A DNA stretch of 64,000 bases, taken from positions 27,604,445 through 27,668,444 of the forward strand of contig OU744446.1 in NCBI GenBank assembly GCA_916610825.1, written 5' to 3'. Shown in pieces: positions 22,689 to 34,500 of this stretch. The notes beneath the pieces are model-generated. The model worked only from the letters and a program-made list of their open reading frames with translations, was not told the DNA's origin and searched no databases. Within the stretch, counting starts at the first letter, position 1. The number at the start of each line of letters is the position of its first letter. This DNA comes from Haliclystus octoradiatus (Eukaryota > Cnidaria > Staurozoa > Stauromedusae > Haliclystidae). The translations under genes and the position numbers were made by a program.

Positions 22689-24890
22689 ATGTCTGCCGGA
22701 ATGGTGTGTGTCCCAGTTATTGTTCCATTGAAGGATCCACGAAATGGCAAGAAAGCAAATATAGACACAAATACACTGATCGAACTCAGCACGGAGACAA
22801 GGAATGCTTATATTTACTATACAGTAGATGGTTCGAAACCAGAACCCTACAAAAAATATGGTGAGCGAACTACAAGGAAATATACAAATCCCTTTTATCT
22901 TACTAACGGAAAAATCACTGTCAAAGCATTGGCTGTTGCCGAGGACAAGAAAAGAGAAAGTTCTATTAATACAAAACTATTTCAAGTGGAAAGAGTTGAG
23001 AGATCAAATTCTGAAATAAGCCACATTGATTTAACAGAAATGAAGGAAGATGGCCGTGTTTTCCGTGATGAAAAAAGCCCAAGAAACGGCTGGACGACAC
23101 CAAAAACAAGCGGTAGACAAAGTTCTCCATCACCAAGATCAACTAGACTAGTAACTAAGGTATTGAATGGGGAATTACATGGTCAAGGCTCATCTCATTC
23201 AAGATCATTACTATTCCAATCACCTCATAGTATTCATAACTCAATTGATTTGAGCCTAAGCCCACAAAGATGTCTTTATTGCAATGCATTAAGACCAGCA
23301 GACCCATATGCAAGATTTTGTAACGAATGTGGGAAGTCGATCCCCCCTATTCCCCAAGGAAGACAGTCATTAGGGGGTGATAGTAGGAGTACATGTGTAT
23401 GCAAGCATTGTCACTCGGTCATTCCGTATAATGACGAAGTATGTCAGATTTGTAATATGACATCCCATCACGAAGAGGTCCCAGTGACAGTGATGCTTTG
23501 CCCTGGTTGCGGCTCAACAAATTCTGCACAAAATTTAGAATGTGTCGTCTGCGACTCACCGCTTACTCAAAATAAGCTAGCAAAGGAAACCAAAAAGCAG
23601 TTACTTGAAAATCCACCTTTACCAGACAATAAGAATTTTGTTATATGCTCAAAATGTGGACGTGCTAATTGTGGTAATGCAAGATTTTGTGATTGGTGTG
23701 GTTCAAAGCCTTCCCCGTCGACAAGTGCAGTTGCGTGTCACTTTTGTAAATATCCAAATCATTCATATGCTAGATACTGTTCGTCATGCCGTCAATTGTT
23801 ACAGCCACCTTTAAGGATAGATTTTGATTATGACAGTATGGGTAGGAGAGGACTTACGTTAACACAAGAAAGTCACAATGATATACAAAATCAACACAAT
23901 TCACCGCCACGATGGATGAATGCTGTTAAAATAGAGAATCAAAGCCTGTATAGGTCTGTTGCAACTCAGACAGCTGGCTCATTTTATCCATCACAAGGTA
24001 ACTCATTCAAGGATAATACTTCTTTTGGCCCTTTATCACCAGGGAGGCAATCATCATTAAATTCTAGTGGGAGCCCTGGTAAAGGGTATTGGCGTCAACA
24101 AATAGATTATGTAGCAAAACATTTGAAAGTTTATACACAATCTGATCTTGAATTTCGAGATGCATTTGGTCAGGTTAAATTAGGTAATTTATTGAAAATA
24201 TCTGCATTGCCTTCTGAAGACTTGGAGGAATTTGCTTTGGAAATGTCATTTGCTTTATTGAATGATAAAAAAATTTTCAAATCAAAAGCACAATCTGTTA
24301 AAACAGGAATGACTCTGATTAAGGCATTAACTAATGCGCAAAAAATACACATTGAAAAAATGGAAAAGGAAATCCGTTCTGAGGTGGAAAGACAGAACAA
24401 AAAAGTAAAAGTAAACCGACCACGGTCTGCAAAGAAAGCTAAACAAATGTCGGAACCAAATAGGAAATTGATGAAATTCGTAGCACAAAACCTGGAAAAT
24501 GAAGAAGATCAAGAGCTTAAAAATAACTTTGAAGTCATTCTTGACGATGGAGCTGATATAGACTGTGTTAACAATAACGGGGACACACCGTTAAAACTAG
24601 CTGTAACAAATGAAAACTACTATATTGTATCATTGCTAATAAAAGCTGGTGTTAATGTAAATAAACAAGCAGGGCCGCAAGAAACAACAGCGTTACATAC
24701 TGCTGTAAGTATGGGAAGTAAAGGAGCTAAATTTGTTGCAATTTTACTCGAACATTCTGCAGATGGCAATCTGAAAAATAAATTTGGTGAAAAACCATAC
24801 GATGTAGCTTTGAAATCTGGAAACGATGACGTACTTGCAAAATTTACATCTAGTTATGGCTTAGATCTGCTGAAGTCAGTTATCAAATAA
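22689..24890 (+). CDS. DZANK1: DZANK1, double zinc ribbon and ankyrin repeat protein
   Basis: A single 733-codon open frame. The start MSAGMVCVP aligns with the start of vertebrate DZANK1 as I know it, which supports this ATG. Residues about 10-100 form the chitobiase C-terminal-like domain (IYYTVDGSKPEP is its signature). Then come several CxxC...CxxC zinc ribbon units at about residues 195-214 (CLYC...CNEC), 236-256, 271-290, 320-339 and 352-371. A Ser/Pro-rich linker and a basic helical segment follow, then ankyrin repeats at about 610-715 (DGADIDCVNNNGDTPLKLAV). Vertebrate DZANK1 (about 750 residues) works with NINL in dynein-dependent transport and is needed for photoreceptor cilia in zebrafish. 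The reading frame is intact. The lack of introns is odd, because vertebrate orthologues have many and the neighbouring genes here are split. AATAAA occurs at the stop codon (24886) and at 25159. Confidence 0.95.
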   Translation: MSAGMVCVPVIVPLKDPRNGKKANIDTNTLIELSTETRNAYIYYTVDGSKPEPYKKYGERTTRKYTNPFYLTNGKITVKALAVAEDKKRESSINTKLFQVERVERSNSEISHIDLTEMKEDGRVFRDEKSPRNGWTTPKTSGRQSSPSPRSTRLVTKVLNGELHGQGSSHSRSLLFQSPHSIHNSIDLSLSPQRCLYCNALRPADPYARFCNECGKSIPPIPQGRQSLGGDSRSTCVCKHCHSVIPYNDEVCQICNMTSHHEEVPVTVMLCPGCGSTNSAQNLECVVCDSPLTQNKLAKETKKQLLENPPLPDNKNFVICSKCGRANCGNARFCDWCGSKPSPSTSAVACHFCKYPNHSYARYCSSCRQLLQPPLRIDFDYDSMGRRGLTLTQESHNDIQNQHNSPPRWMNAVKIENQSLYRSVATQTAGSFYPSQGNSFKDNTSFGPLSPGRQSSLNSSGSPGKGYWRQQIDYVAKHLKVYTQSDLEFRDAFGQVKLGNLLKISALPSEDLEEFALEMSFALLNDKKIFKSKAQSVKTGMTLIKALTNAQKIHIEKMEKEIRSEVERQNKKVKVNRPRSAKKAKQMSEPNRKLMKFVAQNLENEEDQELKNNFEVILDDGADIDCVNNNGDTPLKLAVTNENYYIVSLLIKAGVNVNKQAGPQETTALHTAVSMGSKGAKFVAILLEHSADGNLKNKFGEKPYDVALKSGNDDVLAKFTSSYGLDLLKSVIK

Positions 24891-25544
24891 AGCAATATTA
24901 TTCAAACATGATTAATATATATTAACACAGTATTGCAAAATTTATATCAGAATTGACGTCATTTACAATGCAGTGTTGTAACTACATATGACTCAATAGG
25001 TTACCGTAAAGTAACTTTATGTGGTTAACATAGTCAAACGCCGTTATCCTGCATGCGTTACATCAGAGCTCCATTTCATATAGCGCAGTGACTCTCAGTA
25101 TCATGGAGCAGAACATGGGATAGAGGCTCTTGCATATGGTTAACATAACGTATGTATCAATAAATGCACAACACAACAATTGAATTGCGACCCTGTCTAT
25201 GATGTTGAAAATTCTTGAAATTCAGTATTATATATTGTAACAAAATAGTTGGCTGCCAGGCAAAGTTCAAACTGATAAAGCTACATCAAATGTAATTTTT
25301 ATATTGTACTCGAATTATTGTAAGAGAGTGAAGAACATTGCTCACAAAAAGAATGGAGTATGTTTTCTATTTTCTATTGCATGTCCCATAGCTATGTCAG
25401 TTCTTGAACAAAGTATATATTGTAATCTAAACAGAATATATTATATTAACACTATATAAAAATATATTGAGAGAGAGTAAAATTATATACCATAATTATT
25501 TATACAAATGAAATGTAATCTCTATATATTCATAAGGCTTTTCA
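24891..25544. other. Tail-to-tail spacer between DZANK1 and REXO4
   Basis: About 650 bp of AT-rich sequence that must hold both 3' ends. An AATAAA on the + strand at 25159-25164 is a plausible DZANK1 polyadenylation signal. No genes seen. Confidence 0.6.
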
Positions 25545-28500
25545 CTATCGTCTTTTGAATTTATTTTTCTGACGACGTGCACAGAATAACTGATGTTTTT
25601 CTTTTGCAGTTAGCATTGCTGTGCTTTTCTCTGCTGTATTAGCTTTCTTTATGTGTTTACTTTTTAGCCCTGTCTCCCAATCCTTCTTACAATGACGATA
25701 TAATTCCATAGTGGTCCTGGCATCTTCAACCTAAAACATCATATGATATTATCATTAAATATCAACAACATTGCATAAATATCTCTGCAAAATAAGTTCA
25801 TGAAAATGGAATTGCATGCTTTACATGAATAGTACAAGGATTGTGCTAACATTCCAATGCCTTGAGATGTTGAAGTGTTCTTTATAAAAATATAATTTTA
25901 ATTAGTTGGTCATATTATTTCCATGAAATCACAATGTCGTCACTATCCTAACTCTTTTATCAAAATACTCATTAAATGTTACCTACTTAAAGTGAGATTA
26001 TTACACAAAATGACCGATAGCTGAAGAAAACTAAATAAAAAAAGTTTCCTTTTAATTTGTTTAGGATTCTAGATAAAAGGCATGTAACTGAAGTACATGT
26101 ATGACCCACTAACTAACATTCTATGTGTCCAATGATTGGTTGCCTTGTGTGACTTCATTTTGGAATATTAAACAGGCTTGTAAACCATTAATGATAATTA
26201 ATCAACAAGAACAGTACACCCCTGCGAAAAAATCCATGAGTTCATGAACTTTATGAACTTTCATGAACAGTTTTTGTGAACATTTTTTAGGGGTTCATGA
26301 ACAGTCAAGAAGTGCTCATGAGCCAGTTCATGAACTGGTTTGTGAATGAGAAATTGCTTGAAAGTTCATGAACTTTCATCAACTGTTCATGAAGTTCATG
26401 AACTTTTGGGCAAATTTGCGTTCATGATTTCATGAACTTTTTATCGCAGGGGTAGTATCGCATTATGTTAACTTACAGAAGAATGTTCACCAGTTTGAAT
26501 TTCTTTTTCCAAAATAATATATGATAATTTCTTGAGGGAGGGAAACGCAGTCTAAAAGACAAATTAAAAAGTAATGCTAATACAGTCAAATCACAATATG
26601 ATCAAATTTCAAAAAATTCAATACAATTTTTCTTAAAACACTAGATGTCATTAGATGCAAATTAAACCGAGACATTCAGCATGCCTTGAAAGCCATAAAG
26701 GCAAATCAAAATTGATGTACATCATAGAGAGATATTCCTGTTTAGGCTATCGCAGAAGTGATCTACAAAGAGACCAAAACGTTATTATAGCAGATTTGGC
26801 TGTAGAGTCGATATAATAGAGGTTATGATAGTTAAATATTGAATGAGATACATAATGAAGTTGAATAATTAAACAGAATGTTCTTTTGGAAGTTAATGAG
26901 ATTGCATAAGATTCTCAAACAATGTTGACTAAAGAAATTGTATGACTAACAAACTTTCTATTCAAATAATTACTTCGGTAATGGGCAATCATTAAAGGGT
27001 TCATGATGTTAGGAGACACTCAGGAAGCTAAGATGTCCTCGCCTGGGGTTTGTAACCTGTGCATGCACCCTTTTCTAAAAGGATATATGAAAAACAAGTC
27101 ATTATTTTCTTGATATGTTTGATTTTCTCAACAAAACCATCAACGTTTGGATCAACAAAGGTGCGGAAACAGTTTCGTTCCGTTGCCAATATGCTTGTGA
27201 ATCAGAGTGATTCTTATAATCATGAAAGAATATAAGAACAACATCAAAGAAGAAATTTACAAATGTTATTAAATTCTAAAGGAAATTTGCTTGAATAAAC
27301 ATTGAATTATGTTTAAAAATGAGAGATGAATTGAAAAGATGCTGATAGCCTTGTAACCTCTGGAAACGAAAAGTTCATATAACCAATGGTAGGCGTATGA
27401 ATGATTTTTTTTGGGGTTAAATGAAATCCTGATGTAATTTTACCGAGGTTAAACAATCATTATTAAGATGCGTATAGTGGTGAGTTATTTGTGATTAGTA
27501 AGTATGACAGCAGATCACATGCTTCCAGGATGGAACGCGCTTGATCATAGGAGGTGGTATGTTTAGCACAGTGTGATTTATTAGGTATTTGGTGGTAGTT
27601 GGGTGTGTTTCATCATTCGTTGTTTTGCCAGTTTGCTGCTTAGATATCTCAGCCAATTTCTGCAAGTTGTATTGGTTATTTTATGATTGATTGCTGCTTA
27701 AGTTATTTGCTCAATTCATATTGTTAAAATTATTTTTTAGACGCTTAAATACTGCTATTGGTATTCATTGCTGCTGTTATTGTGACTTAAGTTGCTGTTG
27801 CTTATTTCTGGTTCTTTTTGTGGCGCGCGGGAGGAATGAAGACACTCCTCAAACTGGCATTAATAATCAGACTACAAGTGCTCAGTTTGTTTTATCTCCT
27901 GCTGATCGGCATGCGATTGTGCAAGACGTGGCTAAAGCTGTACTGGAGATGTCGTCAACCATCACCAACTCAACAAATTAAGATTTAGCGACATCCACCA
28001 CAGAAGGTATGTCAGTACCATCATTTATTTCAACCTTTTCAATGCCTACCGACTCGAATGCTACTCTCCTTGGGCACTACTCCTGTTACGTTGAACACTT
28101 ATACGGCACCATTGCTAACTACGTCGAGTAGCCCTCAACCATTTTTACTTGACCCTGGTTTCCCCCCGGTTCCAGCGAAGACAGTGGCTAACATTGTAAA
28201 TGGGAAATTTTTTGAGTTAGGAGAGCTCTTGACTAAGGACATCGAAATCGAAAGTGAAGCACAACTTTCCCCAGTTGACCCCAGCTGCGAGACGTCATAC
28301 TCGCACAGTCGACGACATTTTATCTTGGCTGGAAGTGTTCACTATCTATTGTGCCGTTATGACGCATCATCATTCATACCGTTGGCGTGATTTATGTTTA
28401 TATAAAATGTTTATCATACGCACGTTTTGCCAATTCGGTGGTCGTGCATGGTTGTCTTACGACCGCGCATTTCGTTAACAAGCAGCCGTGTCAAATTTAT

Positions 28501-31500
28501 GTGACTGGTCTGTACTTGATATCCCGCTATTTAGTTTTCATACGGAGGCAACGGGAACATATTAACATTCTCCAGTTCAAAGACGAGGGCGATTAGCTTC
28601 ACCCCGAATGAGTTACATAAATGGCAGCAACGTGTGTAGATCTTGGAACGCTGGACATTGCATCGTGCCCGCTAATTGTCGTTTCCGCCATCAATGCTCT
28701 TTCTGCAGCGAGAATCATTGTTACATTGAATGTTCTAAACCAAATAAGGTGGACCCGTATCAACGATCAGTTCAGTCCACCGCTGGGGGTGTGGTTGCCA
28801 AACGGCGTTATCCTTAGGAACGTTGTTCTTAGTTACGATTCAATTTATCACGTTTTGTGTTTTATACCTTATTTGATGATAAATTTAGCGATTTGTTACC
28901 TTCGTGGATTTTTCGCCACATATAATAATTTCTTTTTATTTCTGTAAAACAACAGTGGTCGGTTTATATACAAAATTAGCTTTATGTTAACAAAATTAAA
29001 AAATTTTTACCATAGGTAATTTCTTACTGTTAAGTTATTTGGTTACGTTATCTCTGTTGAGAACGTTGATAATCAAGTATTTGCTGTTTTATAACGATGT
29101 TGTTTTATCTGTGTAACAGATCATTTTCTGTGTTTGAGAATGTTAGGAATAAATAAGTATTGGTCAATTTTCTTGATCGCCAGGCTACTGTAAATAATAG
29201 AAAATAAAAAAGAAATCACCTTTTTTGTCCGTTTTAATGCGATCAATGGAACAACGTAATTTGCATTTCAAACACAGATGACTTTCAACGTTGAAGGTGT
29301 GCGAATCCGATCGGATTACGATTCGGATTGGGATTTATCCAAAATTTTTAAAATCGGATTGATCTTAAATCCTCCAAAAAAAAAAAATTAATTAATGAAA
29401 TAAAATTACGCGTGTGTTGCAGTTTTTCCTGTAATTTGTCTCCCAGGTAATAAGTTGAGTAAGTTAGTACCCTTATTAGGTAATAAGTACCATTATTTAA
29501 ACTGTCCAACATACATGTGACACACTGAGGAACTTCATTCAAGGCTATCTCTATCTCCAGACACTTTCAATCCGCAATCTGAGCATTGTGTCAGTTTTAT
29601 CCACATTAGTAAACTATCCAACCAATTTAGTCTGTCATAACATCTTTGTGTTCTACCATTTCAGGATAAGAGGGTGCTTTATCAGCCATACATGTTTATG
29701 TATTTTATTACAGCACTATATGGGCTACCTTCGGCCCAGATGATTACTCCCTTACACTTGGATCGCTTTTCAAGTGAGTTAGCCCTTCACCCAAATCCGC
29801 AACTAGTTTCGTATGTCCTCCATGGTCTGAAGTTTGGTTTCTGTGTTGGTTTCCAAGACGCATTCCTTAAATCTGCTAAGAAGAAGCAATCATCTGCCTC
29901 AGTCAATCCCAGAGTTATTGATGAGTATTTAACAAATGAAGTAAGACTGGGTCGGGTTGCAGGCCAATTTCATACCTCCCCCTTACCACAACTCCATATT
30001 GGTAGCTTTGGTGTAATCCCTAAACGAGGACAACCTGGTAAATGGCGATTGATAGTTGATCTTTCCCCACCGCATGACTTCAGTGTCAATGATGGTATAA
30101 ATTCTGCTGACTGCACTTTGCAGTATGTCAAGTTGACCAAATCATTCAAATGATAAATTAAAAGATTTGAAAGACCTTGTTGTTTCTTGGTCTCACAAAC
30201 ACTTCTCTACACCAAAAGAACGGCTGCCAATAACAGACTCACTAATGCTTGTGATATTTAAATCACTCAACTTCAACGGTTTGATGACTTGATGTTTTGG
30301 GCTGCCTGTACACTAGCTTACTTTGGGTTTCTGCGAGTTTCTGAGTTCACTGTTCCTAATGCCCATGCATTTGATTCAAAAATACATTTACATTTCAACG
30401 ATTTGGCTTTTGACAATCATGCCCTGCCAACCTGTCTCCGTGTCCATATCAAAGCCTCAAAAACAGACCCGTTTTGCCAAGGTCGCCACATTTATATTGG
30501 CCGTGTTACATTCTCCTTATGCGCTGTGCAGACTATGACGAGATACCTTGCCAAACGAGGACAAGACAATGGACCTTTATTCCGCTTCTCATCTGGTATG
30601 CCATTAACAAGATCTCATGTGGCAAATTGGCTAAAAAATATATTTTCTGCTGCCCATCATCAGGGAACTTATAACACACATAGCTTCAGAATCGGTGCTG
30701 CCACTGTGGCTGCCCAAAGAAGAGTCTCTGATCACGTGATTAAAGCACTCGGTAGGTGGAAGAGCAATGCTTATACATTATACACTCGGACTTCTCCAGC
30801 TTCTTTGGCTCAGGTTTCACAGCTGCTTTCTTAGGTATGTCAGTTTATTGCTTGCTTTTACTGGTAATATTATTATTATTAGTAGTAGTAGTATCATTAT
30901 TATTATTATTGTTATTATTATAAGGTTCGGTGCTAGGTCATGTTTGATGGGAGGATCAGGCTTCCCTGTCCCTTCTCCAAGCACCTTGGAGGTTTAAGTT
31001 TGGTGGTGTCAGGTCTGCCTTTGGTCTGCTAGCCTTGGCCATCAAGTTATTGCCACCTCCCACCAACCATGCACCTAGGCCAAATATTGTATTCTTAATA
31101 TGAAGGGTTTAATATACTTATAACCAGGTTTATTTTAAATCCTTTAAATTGTTTGTTTACTTGTACATTTTTATCCAAAATTATAACTTGGTTACTTCAA
31201 CGATATTTTGTGTTTTTTAATTTGTGTCACTTCACTTGAAAATGTGTGCAGGCATCTCGACCAATCAATTCACTAGGAATTATTCAGTCAGTCAAGAACA
31301 CCATTTGAAACACTGCTTATTATTAACATTAAAAAAAAAAATGGTTCATGGCACATTAGACATTTAACATATATGAAGTTTCAATGGCAGTTACTGAAAT
31401 GCTCATAAATAGTTCATGAACTCATAAACTGGTTTTCGCAGTGGGTAAAAATCACAATATTTTACACTAAAGCAAGGGAATCTTTTCAGACAAACATTTC

Positions 31501-34500
31501 ATTGATTACTGTATTTAATTCCACTACAGAGTGAATTGCCAGACACACAACCAATATGTATACAGCCATCTTCTGTTATGTTCTAGTTTGTATTTTCCAG
31601 TGCAGATGGGAGGCATTTGTCAATCCTTTTCCAGTGCACTATTGATATGTTATTAAACATGTGAAATAAAGGAAAACAAAGTTTAGTTCATCACTAATTT
31701 CTATCCTGTGAGGTGTTCATGAACACGTCATGAACGTTTGTTTCAGGCTCATGGACTTCAGTGAATTTTTTCACAGAGAATTATGAATTTAATTTCACAA
31801 AGGACGAATTTCTTATTACAAGGACAATTGAAAATTTGTCACAACATTTCAATACATTTATTTCACAAACCTTTGCTAATTTTCTGTAGGGATTATAGTT
31901 AGCCGTATCTCTGATCATTTTCTTTGGATGGCTCAACATGAGAACCTATCATCGATAAAGCAAAATTAAAAACATCAATATCAATATCACAAATTATTAA
32001 CTTTCCAATGATCATACTCAGGGTTCGACAGAATGGGGGGATTCTGGGATTGACAGTACCGGGAGGCTAGCACAAATTCAGAAGAAAGGGGAAGAAATTG
32101 TTGTATCCAAGTTTTTAATGAAAAGAAAAATCAATTTCTTTGTTTTCTTGGATAGAGAAGTAGAACTGCTGCAGTTTTTAACATATTGTTTTGACAAATT
32201 GGAACTACAAACTACAGTTAAAATACAGTTATATTTTGTATGAGGTCATTTAGGTTTTAATTATATAAAAAAATCCCCTCTATAACCATAACATTTAACT
32301 TAAAACAATGATAAAATGAAATGCATTGTTATCTAATTTCAGCAGCAATTTTGAACTTTCAGCACATGGTCTCCAGAAAGAGACTGGGCCTCGGCTACAA
32401 TAAATCACAGTAACTGCATGTACATTACATAATTAACATAACAGAACAATAGCTTATATGAAATATCACTTCATAACACAAAATAGCTCTTGATGCTACT
32501 AGGTAGACAGATGATGCAAGTGAAAGCAAAAGTCTAAATAAATGACATTAAAGGTTAATTACCTTGAAATCGTGAGATAATGCATGACCAACTAATATCT
32601 TTTTATCAAGAATATCTGATACTTCTTGCTGTACTTTTTCAAAAGACAAACCTGTATAAGGGTTACAAAATAATGCAAGTAATTAAAACAGCACTCAGAC
32701 CTGGCAATCTCAATAATCTACATGGAACAGTGATAAAGTTACAAACAATATTCTTGGAAAGCAAAAATAAAAAGAAGTTTCCATGAAAGCCAAAAGATTT
32801 CATTCTTAATTGATAACGATATTATGAAATGCAGTAAAAACATTCCTCTCAAAATCTGGTAAGCTGACAACAAGGTTTGTATTGATCAAATCCATAATTA
32901 TTCTGACAAATAAATAAAAAGTTAATAGACAGAGCAATGTAAGCACTAAGCACTTGTCAAAAACCATTCATATTAGGGATCATATCAAGTGACCGACTTG
33001 AGTAATAGTAGGATATAGCAACCAAGTACTTTCAAACCTGTTATAACGGTCATCTGTCTATAGTGATCACTCTTTGAATGTCAAAAATAGTATATTCTAT
33101 TGAATCAACACTGTATGTAGAGGCCATCTGCGCATAACAGTCAATTTATCTACCTCTCATAGCTGGCTGTTATATACAGGTTTCACTGTATGAGCTAGAA
33201 CTTCACACATCCTCTATAATAGAAAGTTTAATAGCATTTTTGTTTTTGACTTACCATTTTACCACAAATAGGGTAAGCTAATAAGATTTTTTTCACCGGG
33301 GTGGTTGGTTAATTGGTTAGTATTTATGGAGAGTGTGAGTTTAATGGCAGGATGAACTTCCTGACGCCAACCAATAGTGCTTCTGCAAGGGATTGAATCC
33401 AAGACCCTGTGGGGCGAGGTCCAATGCCCTAGCCACTACACCAAGGCCCCTCTACCACTACACTAAAGCCCTGGGCAAACAACGGTAACATTTGCGCGAT
33501 TTTTAAACCCTTCGAAAAACCTTGTCGTTTAGCCACTCTTTCGATTTTTTCTGACGTGTTAGAATGTGTATTTCATTTGTCGCATTGTGTTTGATGGCAT
33601 TCAAACATTTCCCAAGGATTTTTTCGGTTACCAGTCGTATCTTCCAGTGGTGATGTCGTCTATTTCCAAGAACGTCCTACCGAATACTATAACATCCAGT
33701 TTCAACAGGTCCAGGTTTAATAACAGCTATAGATCATTCACTTCGTTATTTAATAAATCAAAGACATAAGATAGTTTATATTGATATAAAAATTAATTCT
33801 AAACATGAATAACTCTCAAGGGCGATAATGTTAGTTAACAACTATCCAAGCAACTTTGACATGCCTGTAAACTTATAATAAAATTTCATCCCTACCATTT
33901 TGTAGATTTTCAGGCCGTATACCACTGACATGCGTACGGTAGTCTATAACTTTTTCTTTGGGCTTAACATATTGATCATACAAAACATCACCAAACGCAT
34001 TGACAATCGAAACACGTGCTAAAACACTTGTTTTGCCTTCAAAACCAACACCAACCATTTCGCAATCTAAAGCAACAGCTTTCGAATCCCTGCAACAAGT
34101 AATGTCGTACTAAGTTGGATATCTGCATTGTTTTTTTCAACATTAATTCGTAATGCACTGCGATATACCATAAAGACAATATGATAACATAAGACAGTGT
34201 AACCTTTTTAAATCCAAATTCCACTTAACCAGGTTACACTGTGTGTAAAAAAGTTGATTTTGAAAATATGGCCTCTTAACTTGATTCAAGACAAAGATCC
34301 TAACATTTTTTTAACCAAAACAATTTTTTTGAAAGCAATCAAAATGTTGAATAACCCTACCTTATGGGAAATATTAGATAGATCGTCGATTGAAAGAGAA
34401 GAAGATTAAGAAATTTGTGAATCACAACTAAGCTGAAACGGTCATATAAGCAACAAATTGAATTGAAGTACTTTTTCATTTCAGAAGAGAGTTCATGCCA

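Noticed and set aside
22625..22864. 79-codon frame overlapping the start of DZANK1
   Set aside because: Different frame from the recognisable protein; a chance overlap.
26218..26453. TTCATGAAC array considered as a CRISPR-like repeat array
   Set aside because: Spacing is irregular, units are only 8-10 bp and appear in both orientations, and the genome is eukaryotic.
33389..33434. tRNA gene on the minus strand
   Set aside because: Box A and box B are present, but the acceptor stem and other arms do not pair well and a SINE body follows.
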